A program made the position numbers and the translations under genes. This document shows positions 18,645-29,540 of a DNA stretch of 46,999 bases, in pieces. Below the pieces are notes generated by a model. That model had not been told where the DNA came from, ran no database searches, and worked only from the letters and a program-made list of their open reading frames with translations. Each line of letters opens with the position of its first letter. Within the stretch, counting starts at the first letter, position 1. The DNA is from Phlyctochytrium arcticum (taxonomy: Eukaryota > Chytridiomycota > Chytridiomycetes > Chytridiales > Chytridiaceae), in contig JAHLKI010000063.1 in the NCBI GenBank assembly GCA_025602905.1, forward strand, positions 1 through 46,999, read 5' to 3'.

Positions 18645-20600
18645 TTATATAATCAGTCCGACGGCTGCTGGAGATTGAAGAATGGTACCAGTGGAACTAG
18701 TTGATGACTGGGCAGGTAAAGAAGAGGCCGCCGTAGGAACAACGCGACCTGCCGGTCGGCGTAATGCTTCTTGTTCCAATGGGTCCCCCCATTCATCGTC
18801 CATCAATTCGCGGTACACAATTTGAAGCAAGACCGCAAATAAGTATCCGTCGGCATGATTTACCACGCAATCCAAAGCGCTGTACAGCTCCGTGTCCAGT
18901 TTCTTCTCTAATAGCCGCTGCCGATCCTTTGATAGCCATTCCGAGATTCGTGGCCATTCCGCATGAGCTTCAAAGAAAGGCAGTGCACATTCGATCATAC
19001 AACGGCGATTCACCCAGCGGCGGCATATATCACACTTCTTCCTTGACATCAGGACATTTTCCCGCCACTTGATGGCCCATGGGCGAAGTACCTGTGGTTG
19101 CAAATAGAACACTGAATCAACGTAACTTTGAGGCCGCCGGTAAAGAATGTAATTAGCCAATGGGGAGCCTGCCGGTCTAGCATCAAAGCGACGGTAGAGT
19201 AATTGATCCAAGTTTGCTTTTCGAACATAAGACCGCCAACTAATGGGATGTTCTTCTGTGGGTGGAGTTGCGGCAACCACTGCACGCCAGGCAATCACTT
19301 CGGGCGGTGGTAACAAACAACGAGGGAGGACTGCATCAACAGATAGTAATGGCGTTACGGGGGTCGCAATGGATGGCAAAGAGAACAATGGATTGGAATG
19401 TGGCATCCTCTCCAAGTGCAAAAAATAGGAGCCCACCATATCAATAGCCCGATGACTCCACCGCCCGAGGGCACTCATGCTTTCATGTAACTGTTGTGGA
19501 GCAATCCGACCAAATATCCAGTCAATAGCGCAGCAGTAATCGACGCGGCTCGGCACCAGACCATATCCAGAAGGGAGGGAGACCGAAGTCTGTATGGGAC
19601 CGAACAAATGTTTTGTAGAGGGTAAGTCGAACCACCACTGGCCAAAGATTTCCGCTAATCAGCAAAGCTTTGAGCATCCTGCTAGCCTTGCCAACCCGGA
19701 TGTCCAAATGTTCTTTCCAACAAATCCCCTTTGCCCCCGTGGGGAAACCAAGGTATTTGTAACGGTCAACATTGGGTATAGATTTGTCCGCTAATAGGAG
19801 TGTAGGTCGGCCAGCGGCATCCCACTTGCCTTTCCAAATCACACCGCACTTTCTGTTGTTGAACTCCATACCATTTTCCGCGGCCCATATTGTACACACA
19901 TCCAAAAAGAGCTGGGCTTCACGAATATCAATTGGCTGAAGTTTGATATCATCAGCATAAGCGAGCGTTGGGGGGAATTTGCGAGCAGTCAGCTCCGTGA
20001 CTGTGTCCATTGTCAATAGCAAAGTGTTGATAAAGACGTTGAATAGAAGAGGCGAAACGAGGGAGCCCTGAAACAATCCACATTCACGCGTAACTGATGG
20101 CGTTAGCTCTCCGTTGACAACAAACCGCGATGATGGCTCTCGACACATTAAACTGTATACAAGCGCTACCGCCCATACCGCTGCTCCTGCTTCTTGTACC
20201 CGCTCAAGCAAACGAGAATGTGGGACTTTGTCATATGCAGCTTTAAGATCGAGATAGATGGAAATGTCAGACCCAAGACGAATACTTTCGCTTCCAATTA
20301 GCGCTTGGGTAATAGCTGAATGCCTTGAACGAAAACCCCCCTGGCCAGGATGAACTTTGGCCCAGTCTTCGCCATGCCACACAGTCAGTACTCTTTTCTC
20401 GAAAAGCCGACGCAGGACACAAGTATTTGCAATTGGCCGAGTATCTGCAGGTCCAACAAGATCACCATCCACTTTGGCTGTCAATGTCACATTTGCAGAG
20501 TTCCAACATTTGGGTAGTTCGTCTCGATTAGGCTCTAGAGCTTGTGGAGCGATGTATGGTAAGTGGCTTGGAGACGAAGTGCGGTGGCTTGCGCAGAAAT
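18645..20600 (-). pseudogene. LINE ORF2 3' half: reverse transcriptase and C-terminal zinc motif
   Basis: The frame opens near 20600 with LPKCWNSANVTLTAK, an RT finger region, followed by DTRPIAN, GGFRSRHSAIT, the catalytic region LDLKAAYD (about 20250), GLFQGSLVSPLLFN and YADD (about 19955). After 19560 the protein continues in a second frame (19607-18645) through a one-base shift. Near the C-terminus CDICRRWVNRRC (about 19030) is a cysteine motif of the kind found after RT in LINEs. There is no endonuclease domain: the element is 5'-truncated, as dead-on-arrival LINE copies usually are. No poly-A/T tract is visible past the stop. Confidence 0.85.
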
Positions 20601-21006
20601 GTAGTGGCTTAGATCAGATATCAACCTCACAATCTCAAGGCTCCGTTACGTAGTAACCGAGGGAGGCAAATCACAGCGGAGGAGCCTGAAAACGGTCGTT
20701 TCTGGAAGACCTTGTCAATTACGCGCTGTCGAAATCCTGTCATACTGTCATTGTCAGAACTCCTCATACCACGATTTGTTCCGTCTTTGGTTTGCAGACG
20801 TCCGAAGAGTAACTGAGGGCCTTGATCATCGCACAACGCATCATTTCCCGCAAACTCGAACTATTGTGGACGGGCAAAGGCGAAGTGTTCGACCGCTCCT
20901 AGAAGGTTTCTTCGAGTCTACTGAGCTTTCATCCTTCGATTTCTTACAAACCCTGCATTCAGTCAACTTAGTCAAAAAACACTGTTCAACTGCACATCAC
21001 ACTGCC
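20601..21006. other. Intergenic; upstream region of the secreted-protein gene
   Basis: No coding sequence recognised. The last 100 bases before ATG 21007 are CA/CT-rich, as in many fungal leaders. No clear TATA box. Confidence 0.4.
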
Positions 21007-21322
21007 ATGAAGGTCGCAGCGCTTGCATCGCTCGTCCCATTCCTGATTGGGACTGCAGCTGCCGGGCCGCTGGCGTTCACCGCATGTGTCTCAGCGTGCA
21101 ATGCTGGCGTTGTCACCTGCTATGCTGGACTTGGTCTTGTCTTTGGTATGGATAATCTCAGTTGAAGACAGAGTCATTAGAGTGGAGTCTTAAGCGTTTC
21201 TGTTTACTGCAGGAACAATCACGGGCGGCCTGGGAGCGCCGGTTGCAGCGATTACGTGTAGTTCTGCGCAAGGCGCTTGTATGGTTGGATGCGCGCCGTT
21301 GGCAGTTGCACCTATACCGTGA
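21007..21322 (+). CDS. Small secreted cysteine-rich protein
   Basis: Two exons, 21007-21145 and 21213-21322, with a 67-bp intron (donor GTATGG, acceptor CTGCAG), give 82 residues. Residues 1-20 are a classic signal peptide (hydrophobic core, cut after TAAAG). The mature part has six cysteines in a mirrored pattern, CX3CX6C then CX6CX3C (residues 27, 31, 38, 62, 69, 73), separated by a Gly/Ala-rich segment with GTITGGLGAPVAA. This matches a widespread fungal family of tiny secreted proteins of unknown function. Three internal disulfides are likely (inference). An effector or surface role is possible. The frame and splice phase are perfect, so the gene looks functional. Confidence 0.85.
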
Positions 21323-21866
21323 ATTCTTCGACACATCCTTCGCCCATAAATACAAAGTTGGCTGGGACGGGTTGATAAGCGCACTGTGATTTGTATCAAA
21401 AACGGCCTGGGCCACGTCTTTGAGTACAGGGCTGACTTTTAAGCATCATCACGGTCTTCATATGGAGGGTAGTTTCCTTTTCTATAACAAGACTCCTTGG
21501 TTCAGTGTTGTTGAGCAATAACTATGTCGAATGAAGTATGATACAATGAGAATAGAATTGCTAGAGAATGAAGAGGGGATGTCCAGAGGACCAAGACTAT
21601 ATACAGGGGAGAACTATGTACAAAAAGGCTACCGCTAGCTATCTAATGAAAAGGATGGCGAACGGTAAACTACGGAAATGAAGACGCGAACGCGACACGC
21701 GACACGTTAACAATGACAAGATTATACTGACAAGCCGGGCTTGTCACAAGATCTATGCCGAGCAGCATGGGCTATCAGCAACAGACCTCGGCCAGATTGA
21801 GCTCCACCGCTGCATCATCCATGCGTTCACACAGTCCACTTGACATGGCCGCCTCGGTAATAAAGC
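21323..21866. other. Intergenic, nothing recognised
   Basis: Contains the 3' flank of the secreted-protein gene and AT-rich sequence, with no supported coding or RNA feature. Confidence 0.5.
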
Positions 21867-22337
21867 ATGATGGGAGCTGCGAAGAGTTTCAGGAAGGAAA
21901 CATACTCCCGCGACGGGATCGCGTTCAATTTCGGTATGTGGGAGACCAAAATCAGCCAAGATTGGCTAGCATTAGAGTGCCATGCACACGGCCATTTAGT
22001 TCTTACCGAAAGGGGGCAAGCAACGCTGGCAGGCCATCCCAAATATGAGCATGTAACGACCGGACGACATGCGCCGGCGTTCCCATATGACTATCAGGAT
22101 GATAACGAGCTGGAGGCGACCAGAATTTCGGGGGATCGATTAGATATGCTGCAGTCCGGGTTTAACCACCGCCTGGACGGAACGCAGGCTGAATTCAAAA
22201 GCAACATGGAACAAATGGAAGCTGGTGTCAACAACCGCATTGAGCAATTGCAGGCTGGTTTCAATAACTCCATGGAGCAAATGCAGGCCACTCTGCAAAA
22301 AATATTGACATTAGCCGATCGTCCAAAAGGTATTTAG
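21867..22337 (+). CDS. Hypothetical protein with C-terminal coiled-coil repeats
   Basis: A 156-residue frame. The first half holds FGMWETKISQDWLALE and a His-rich stretch. The second half is built of imperfect repeats of about 15-18 residues (MLQSGFNHRLDGTQAEF, MEAGVNNRIEQLQAGF, NNSMEQMQATL), which predict a coiled coil. The start is uncertain because an upstream exon cannot be excluded. A related but frameshifted stretch beginning FGMW occurs at about 23570, so this may belong to a small local family. Function unknown. Confidence 0.4.
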   Translation: MMGAAKSFRKETYSRDGIAFNFGMWETKISQDWLALECHAHGHLVLTERGQATLAGHPKYEHVTTGRHAPAFPYDYQDDNELEATRISGDRLDMLQSGFNHRLDGTQAEFKSNMEQMEAGVNNRIEQLQAGFNNSMEQMQATLQKILTLADRPKGI

Positions 22338-22439
22338 CACTTTCAGTAGAATCAACGTACGGCGGCTTTACTAATTAGCAACGCATTCCACATAAATAGA
22401 TTGAAACTATGTCCCTCGCGTCGCGGTATTGAGGTTAAG

Positions 22440-22770
22440 AGATGGGGATGATGTTTTTATAGAGGAAGAGGGTTGGCGAGCCGGGAGATGATAGGTCAGT
22501 TATGGTCGGGGAAAGGAGGAAGAAAGGGAAATGGAGTAGACGCGGGTGCTGTACTGACAGAGAATCAGAACTTGCCAGTTTTTTCACACTTGTTATTGTA
22601 ACATACCTCGACCTCATTTTTGTATAATGGTATGATATCAGGTCGACTCAGGGCCTGGCCGGTCGCAAGGTGGCTATTCAGATGCCCATTGACAAGGCGA
22701 TTAATGGCGGTCGGGCGTATGTTGGAATTGAGGTGTAAATTTTGACATGTCGCCTGTCCCGTGGGTAATT
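22440..22770 (-). pseudogene. Flavin monooxygenase gene fragment (truncated duplicate)
   Basis: Aligned by eye with the intact gene at 33867-35668, this stretch matches the end of exon 5 (NSNIRP region, LSRPDI), the whole of intron 5 with its GTATGT donor, and the start of exon 6 (SPGSPTL, YK.IIPI). About 60 bases at the start of exon 6 are deleted and the reading frame is broken. Presence of the intron shows it arose by DNA duplication, not reverse transcription. It ends abruptly on both sides. Confidence 0.85.
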
Positions 22771-22815
22771 TTGTGAGGTTTATCTTGCATGTTTAAAGAT
22801 CAATTTTATCGTCTG

Positions 22816-22851
22816 GGGGAATTAGCTCAAATGGCAGAGCGCTCGCTTAGC
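22816..22851 (+). tRNA. 5' half of tRNA-Ala(AGC), truncated
   Basis: The sequence fits tRNA positions 1-36 exactly: an acceptor 5' strand, the A-box (TTAGCTCAAATGG), a D-arm pairing GCTC with GAGC, an anticodon-stem 5' strand CTCGC and anticodon AGC. Homology ends after the anticodon. No T-arm or B-box follows at the right distance, so it is a broken gene or the tRNA-derived head of a SINE-like element. Confidence 0.65.
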
Positions 22852-22861
22852 TTCATCCCCT

Positions 22862-23197
22862 TCCGGCAGTGGATCTGATTATGCCACCGACGATGATATC
22901 CCGTTGGGCACTAAAATGCGAGCTCTGCAACAACAAGGACTTGCTCCTCCGCCCTCGCAAGTTGAAACTCCTGCACTCAACACTCACCTACAGCCGGCCA
23001 ACGCAGCTGCGTTACGAGATGCATTATCGCACGCACTTCCTGCCCCCCTCCCCAACACACCGGCGAGACGTGGTAGTTGCCCCCCTCCCCCCCCTGCTCA
23101 ACCTTCCAACGACCAGAGGATTATGGACATGTTGCCTATCAGCGCTGCGAAAACATTGATTTCAAAGGTTCCTGGTGGCCGAGTGGTTAAGCGCTGA
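22862..23197 (+). other. Proline-rich coding-like fragment between two tRNA halves
   Basis: An open frame without a clear start runs from about 22862 to 23197, with an acidic start (YATDDDIPLGTKM), Gln/Pro-rich middle (PPPSQVETP) and PAPLPNTPARRG. It looks like a fragment of a low-complexity region of a retroelement or host protein. Not recognised. Confidence 0.25.
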
Positions 23198-23200
23198 CGC
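23172..23200 (+). tRNA. Possible 5' fragment of a tRNA-Ser/Leu-like gene
   Basis: TGGTGGCCGAGTGGTTAAGC matches the D-arm/A-box region of class II tRNAs (Ser or Leu). The acceptor and 3' portions are not recognisable, so only a fragment is claimed. Confidence 0.3.
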
Positions 23201-23548
23201 ACACTCAAAACTTGATCAGACGCACGACATCGGCAAACGGCTAGGCCTAAACTAAACATGCTGCTATTCCTCGGGGTACACGCAAGGTATTCAAAGCTTA
23301 TGCTTGTGGTCCACCATTCCACCCATACTGATTCATATCTTTGCCGGTCGGCTGGTAGTTGAAAAGAGGTACCGTACGCTCCCTGGGAACCTAGCACTTG
23401 TCCTCGACACTCATTCGATTCAATTAGAAAGTCAATGAAATAATCTCACATCATCTCCACCAACTTTGTTATTGACTGAATCCTGTCGTAGCTGGAGTAG
23501 GCTGATGTTACTCATCTTCACATCTAAAGTCTAACCTATACCAATTGC

Positions 23549-24216
23549 ATGGTCAATTTATTAGAATTCGAAATTTTGGAATGTGGAACGTCAGCAAAGG
23601 CTGGCTCGGAGTCGAGGCAAGAAGGTCATCGTGTTATTCAGGCACAGCAACTTGGGTGCCAGGCAAAGCGGGACACAGAAACGACTGTATTCAGAAGCTT
23701 CGAGCAAACGCTTATCAGCGTGCAGGAACCCCTGCAGAATACTGTCTCCAGCACACTATGTCAACCTCATCAGGCCGCTCTGCACAACCTTACATTGTCA
23801 AGCGAGCGAGCATCAGACGACTTCCAAACGACCCTAAGTGCAGTTGCGGCAGTGCATGACAAAGAACATGTGCCGCGAATGTCCGCAAGTCATTCAACAC
23901 CAAGAAAGCGAAAGCCAATGATATTGAGGACACCGCGAAGGAAGGAGAGTCAATCAGCATAGCTACTGGGAGTCTCCCCGTCGGTTTTGTCAACCACCTA
24001 CCGGATTACGTGGCCATTATGAAGCCAAAGATGGAGTCTGACGATGAAGATGAATCCCAAATGTGTCGCCGAATGTACCGACTTGCTCAATGGAGCGTAG
24101 TGTACGCCGATATCGCGTATTTGAAAGTTATGTATGGGCAGACAACCTACTCGGAAATTCAAGCATCCCTACCGAAGGCGGTCGTACGGCAGTCGTTGCA
24201 GCTAGACATACTATAA
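23549..24216 (+). pseudogene. Hypothetical gene remnant(s), related in part to 21867-22337
   Basis: One frame (23549-23962, 137 codons) and another (about 23860-24216) are consecutive but not in phase. The first 100 bases, read in a third frame, give FGMWNVSKGWLGVE, similar to the FGMW segment at about 21930. The later part reads SLPVGFVNHLPDYVAIM then SDDEDESQMCRRMY. It may be a decayed paralogue or a gene with unseen introns. No known domain. Confidence 0.3.
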
Positions 24217-24256
24217 ACACTTCCGAATCTGGAGGAGTTTCGTTCCGGGCTGTTTG

Positions 24257-24297
24257 TGTCGCAGTGCAGTTTCTGATTCAGAAACTGCACTGCGACA
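24257..24297. repeat. 41-bp near-perfect palindrome (1-base centre)
   Basis: Two 20-bp arms, TGTCGCAGTGCAGTTTCTGA and its complement, around a single T. They share TGTCRCAGTGCAG with the palindrome at 32936-32977. Would form a strong hairpin in single-stranded DNA or RNA. Confidence 0.95.
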
Positions 24298-24467
24298 GAC
24301 ATCGCGACAACCAAAAAAAGATGTACCGCGCGACGCGTTGCGCAGTAGCGCAGTAGCACAGTCACTCATCAAACCGCGAACCCGCTACATGACAGCTTGA
24401 TGGATTACAGTACCTGGCAGTGACTCTTTTGCAGGACGCACCGATTCAGATGCGTGAAAATCCTACC

Positions 24468-24491
24468 TATATATATATATATATATATATA
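24468..24491. repeat. AT dinucleotide microsatellite
   Basis: Twelve uninterrupted TA units. Confidence 0.95.
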
Positions 24492-24640
24492 GCGTGACAT
24501 ATATTAGGCGCGGCCGACTCCGCTTTTGAAGTCTTGTCATCACTTCTTCTTTTCATTTGCAAACGAAACCTAACATATACTACCTTTCCACTCTCTCACT
24601 TAGTCACACGTACTACATCTCACTCTCTCATCCTATCACC

Positions 24641-24866
24641 ATGGCGGGCGAACTGAGACATCGCTTGGAGCTCCAGTACCACCCACCGCGTCTTCTGCAA
24701 CTGGTTCTTCTCCTGGTCCCCTCGTGTTTGCCTCGTCCGCAACACCTACTGCAAGAGTAGTATCGGCTCCCGTCACGATGCCAGGTGCTGCTGGACCTTC
24801 GACGCATGGACCGTCAACGCCTGGACCTTCAACATCAGCGCCCACGACTACAACACTTCCTTGTTA
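24641..24866 (+). other. Possible small Ser/Thr/Pro-rich gene (frame uncertain)
   Basis: A long CT/CA-rich leader precedes ATG 24641, in good context (CACCATGG). The ATG frame gives only a 39-codon product. The frame next to it is open to 24866 and encodes a Ser/Thr/Pro/Gly-rich chain (GSSPGPL, GPSTPGPSTSAP) ending in Cys, like the mucin-like tail of a wall or secreted protein. A single-base indel or an intron would join them. Weak. Confidence 0.25.
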
Positions 24867-27800
24867 ACGGCGATGCGAGTCTCAAATCCTAATCCCCAAA
24901 CACCGGCGTACTCAGCGGCTTTATCGTTGGCGATGGAGCGGTAGAGGTTGACGGGCATCATGAAAATAGCATCGGTTTGCGAATATATTACCACATTCTC
25001 TGATCGAGCGAGACAGCGCCTTATGGTAATACCTGCTTTCGCATAGAGACACTAAACAAAATCCAAGAGAAGGATTTGGAACCCAAGTGTAACAACGGTC
25101 ATTTTTCATCTGAGCGGCTCTCGTTGGTGTAGTTGATTATCACATCTGCTGCGCAATGACCTGCGCAATAGGGTAGCATCCTTTGCGCAATTCCAAAACC
25201 GAAGCCGTCGCAGAGCACGGGGAATGGTGCAGCGCGGTTAGAGGGATGTTTGGGAGAACAAACAAGCGGCAGTTGATGGCGAAAAAGTTGGAAAATGTCG
25301 AAATTCTTGAAGGGGGTACCGAACCTGCCCGAGACGTTGAAGAAGACGACCAATGAGTTGAACGCAAGACCTGGCGTGCTGGCAGTTGGTGCCGGGAGTG
25401 TTGCTGGTGGGGTGGTATGAACGGCAGCCGGAACGGGGCATTTTTCCCTAATTAAAGGGGTCCAGTAGCGCGTGGGAAAAATCTTGCGGCCACACTCTGT
25501 CCGGTTGAAAACTTGTAGGGGGGCAAGCCCGGTACATAGGAAGTTCCGGGGAGTGTTGAGGATGACAACAGATATACAGGCCGCGTTCGGGGAACTGAAA
25601 ATGAGGGAGTTGCGGGAGGGTACGGGGGCTGGTGAGGTAAACACAGCCAGTTGAAGGGACAGAGGCCTGAGTGATGGGCGTTTGGTAAAGGGATTGTTGC
25701 TGAAGGGATGGGCAAACTTGCAGGGCAAACAGGCAGTGGAGAGGTCCAGTTCCGTGGGAGAAACGCTGCGGCCGAATTAGCACAAGACATGGCGTTGGAT
25801 ATTGTGCAACCCAAATTGGAGAACCGCCACCAAATCTTCATGGATTAGACGGAGAAGGGAATCAGGACAATGAACGTTGAAGCCGTACACCCAGAAAAGC
25901 AAAATTGGCGAATTTCATCGGCACTTCGGCGTGAGAGCGTCTAAAATGGCAATCCGTCCAAAACTAGCAAACCAAAGCACATAGTTTCATAGAAACATGC
26001 TCGGAGGTCCGTTGTGCCGATTTGCAGACCGGTCGGACCCACTTTAACCCTCTGAGCCGAGAAACCTAGATTTAGGTTCAACATCGCCCAAAAAATCATG
26101 GCCTCTTTGACAGCTCGAATTTTTTTCAATAACTTCGATAATCTGTTGTTATGGACTTTGTTGCCCCAAACACTGACTATCATCTCCTGTTTCCCGTTCG
26201 CCATTTCAATGGCTGTAGAATTATTGAGAGATTTTAAAAGTTTTGAGCGGACAGGCATTCGACGCGTTTCGAATTAGGGGGAATTCAAGGAACTCAACAT
26301 AGAACAGCACGTGCGTAAGATCTACTCAGAATGAAAAATTCTGTATTTTTTATTTCATTTGGACAGAATTTTTAGTCTTAACATTTTTGAGACATATGTT
26401 TTTCCCAAACGGCCGAAAATGGGTGACAAAAGAAACTCAGTTGGGATCATATCCTAGCTAGTGAGCTCTAATAATGCGAATCTGAAAGCTTGACTGATTC
26501 TGGATTGAAAATGTGCAAGAAAACAATACTGTAACCATCAGGATGCCTGTCTATGCAATTTACAAGAAACTTTTCTAAAACCTACCGAAGGCACTTAAGT
26601 AAAAAAAAGCGCCAGACGCCAGGGGGGACCGCGCGAATGGAATAGGTTGCATTAGGGAGTCTTGAAGAAGTTGTCTGAAGAGGAGTGTGGTGCCCAGAGT
26701 GCCGTTCGTGACCATTTTCCCGCACCGTTACGGACAATGACAGCGGACTTGACGAAATCAGCACATACGACGCTGAATACATCGTCTTTGGTGGATAATG
26801 CGTAGGAGATTGTGTGGAACAAATCTAACGGCAGACGGAGACCCCTTCCCTAATTTTTGTGGAAGTTTTAAAATGGAAAAAATATCGCGCGACCCGACCT
26901 CATATCAAAACATCCAGACAGGAGCTCCAAGGCTGCACCCAAGTGACCCAAAGCTGTAGAAACATGTACCCGAAGGTAGACTGGAGGATAAGACGAGGGA
27001 TGAGATGCGGGGTGTTGAAAAATACGGTGTTGAGGGTCCATATCGGCCAAAATTTCGAACTTTGTCAAAAGAGCCTCAATCCAGAAGTGACTTTGTGAGT
27101 TGAGAGGGAACATCGTGGCATTCAATAAACTGCAGGTTGGAGACTGGTCGGAAGTATGTCAATTATGGGAATATTAGGGGTGCGGCAGATACTTATCCAA
27201 TAATAGCAAAAAATTGACAATGCGACACGTTCAGGACTCCAACGCCCGGCGGACTTTCACCGCTCGGCCCGCAAAGGGTTTTTCGAGAGTAGAGTGGAGG
27301 AGTGGGAAGGGTATGGGGAGGATGGAAGGTGATCGACTCGTCAATGCCGGCGGCGTGCCCGAAGCACCCGCGCGACGTAGTTGTCAGCCACGGGCGAGTG
27401 ACCAGGAGGGACCTGCTTTCGCATGGTGGTGGTTGAAAGGGTTGTGGAGGGGTGCCTTGAGGAGTGGGGTATGAAGGGTGTCGAGAAGGTGAAGGGTCGT
27501 CCGTTAATGCTGATTTTCAAAACGGGTACGCGTGGCGTGAAATGAACCCTAACCCGGATATAGACGCGCAACCTCGAAACTTTCACCGGGAGGTTTTACG
27601 ACGCGTCCGTGTCCTCGATCCTGCCCTGCATTGTCGAGCGCGCAGACCAGTTTACGCGCTGTGAAGGTATTGCGAGAGCGTTACAGTGCGTCGGTGTGAC
27701 TAGTTGCTCGTCTCCAGCAACCGACTTTCCCATAATCGCTCTGGGTGTTGTCCAAGTATGTCCAGGACCCTGCTTGCACCTCACCGGAAAAACAGAGTGG

Positions 27801-28090
27801 GTCGTCCGTTCCAGGACACCATCCAACGTCCAAGCTGTTTGCGGCTGTATAGGACGAGATGCCCTCCGTGGGAAGAGAACTATGGCATCTCGGGGTCTAG
27901 GTTTGCTCGTTAGCTTCCTACACCATTGGCTCGCGTTTCCACAACAGTTTGGGGTCCGCCGACTGCTGCATATGCTCTCGCTTCTAGTTTCTATTCTCTT
28001 CAATCATCTCAACATTTACTTACGTTCCACGTACAGATACTTCCTAAAAGCGCCATTTCCTGCACGCGCGGTCAAGATGTCTGTACTGGA
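24867..28090. other. 3.2 kb without supported genes
   Basis: Overlapping open stretches occur on the minus strand at 25099-25841, with Pro/Ser/Phe-rich products in three frames at once and no domain. The rest (26.0-28.0 kb) holds short, unsupported frames only. G exceeds C on the plus strand between about 25.2 and 25.8 kb, as in the 15.5-18.6 kb stretch. Probably decayed repeat sequence. Confidence 0.45.
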
Positions 28091-28410
28091 CTGGATAGAA
28101 CAGGTCCGCACTCCAAGTCAATGACTAAGGGGCAATTTTCAAACAGAAAGATCTCGTATGCTATGCGCCTAGTGCATATTCGTGCGTTTCAAGTGGAACA
28201 ACCTTCGTGTATCCTCCAACGGCGTGCGTTGTATCGATGCCAACATGCCGGTGGTCAAGAAATTTGCGCCTGGATAGAACAGGTCCGCACTCCTATTGAT
28301 TCTCATCGGACGCATAACTAAGTGTCAAATTTTTCAAACAGAAACATCTCGTATACTATGCGCTTGGTGCACGTACATGCACCTGACGAGAGACGACCTT
28401 CGTGTATCTT
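28091..28410 (+). repeat. Diverged tandem duplication, period about 179 bp
   Basis: Copy 1 starts at 28091 and copy 2 at 28270, both with CTGGATAGAACAGGTCCGCA. Further shared blocks in the same order are TTTCAAACAGAAA.ATCTCGTAT, CTATGCGC.T.GTGCA and CTTCGTGTATC.TCC. Spacing differs by small indels. No coding function seen. Confidence 0.75.
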
Positions 28411-29540
28411 CCGATTGGACTCTTGGGTCTGGGTGGAATTTAGGAAGATGGACCGAGCAGGGGAATTAGCTTCTGGACTTATATTGAGGTGCCGATAGCG
28501 CAAAGGGGGGAGGGGGCAAACATTCTCCGTGAAATACGTAAAGTACATGTTAGAACCTGGTTGTTCAACTTCAGAGATGTTGAATTCTTGTATAGAACTG
28601 CTTTACAAAACATCATGCGAATCAAAGCTTAATTGATAATCGGATATCGCGGAATTTGAGGTTGCCTATTACCCTGCTGGCTGGCTGCCATCTATCTTCC
28701 ATTTCTCCTTCCTGTGCCGACCTGCATCGGACCTATATGTTTCCTTTGACACGTCGCTCTGTCATCCCTGCTAACTATTGGGGATCATTCCAATTGCATC
28801 GCTGACTGCATCCTACATGTACAAATTCCGTCGTTGCCGATTCCGCCTGACTTTCGACCAGACTTGTATTCTATATTTATCTGACTGGTATTATTCAACC
28901 GTATCCTACCATCCCTACCTTAATTAAGAAATACAGCAGTGCCTCCGCGGAGCGCAACGTTGAAGCAATGAAGTTGGGGTATCCAAAAAATACCGTACAT
29001 TGTAGATCTGACAAATTTATCAAAAGAATACGAGAACGATACAGAACAGCAAAGAACGACAGAAGAGTCAAAGAAAGGCAGAAGAGCACGCTACAACCAG
29101 GATCCTGAAAAGACAGCACTGGAGAACAGAGATACGCCATTATATATACATCATGGGTCAGAAGTTTGACCGAGTTCGTTATCTTCATGTCTCGCGCATT
29201 CGTATGATCCAGCAACAACGAGCTGTCCTGTTATTGCGCCGTTATTCGTAACACAATTTATGGTCTTCTTTTGTGGTCTAGTCAATACTTGTAGCTGTCT
29301 CGTCTAAAGTGCCTCGCTAGTTTTGATGTACGACAGCGGAGAATGTAATATGGACTCGGAAATGATCGGCAGCATTAGGAAGCATGTTCATCAGGTGTCC
29401 GTAGCCCCCCGTTGGTTTGATAGTCACTCCGCTGAAGACGTTGCGGAAGCATTATATCATTGATGAGGTACATGTCAACTACTCAGACTGGATAAAACGG
29501 TAACTCTTTTGCGCCCAACGTACCTGAAAAATTCTTCACT
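28411..29540. other. Intergenic, nothing recognised
   Basis: AT-rich sequence with no supported gene, RNA or repeat. Confidence 0.5.

Noticed and set aside
22914..22921. Continuation of the tRNA-Ala half at ATGCGAG after a long intron
   Set aside because: The seven bases match the 3' anticodon arm, but no variable loop, T-arm or B-box follows, so it is probably chance.
25099..25841. Overlapping minus-strand open frames as a gene
   Set aside because: Three frames are open over the same stretch with similar low-complexity products, which indicates composition rather than selection.
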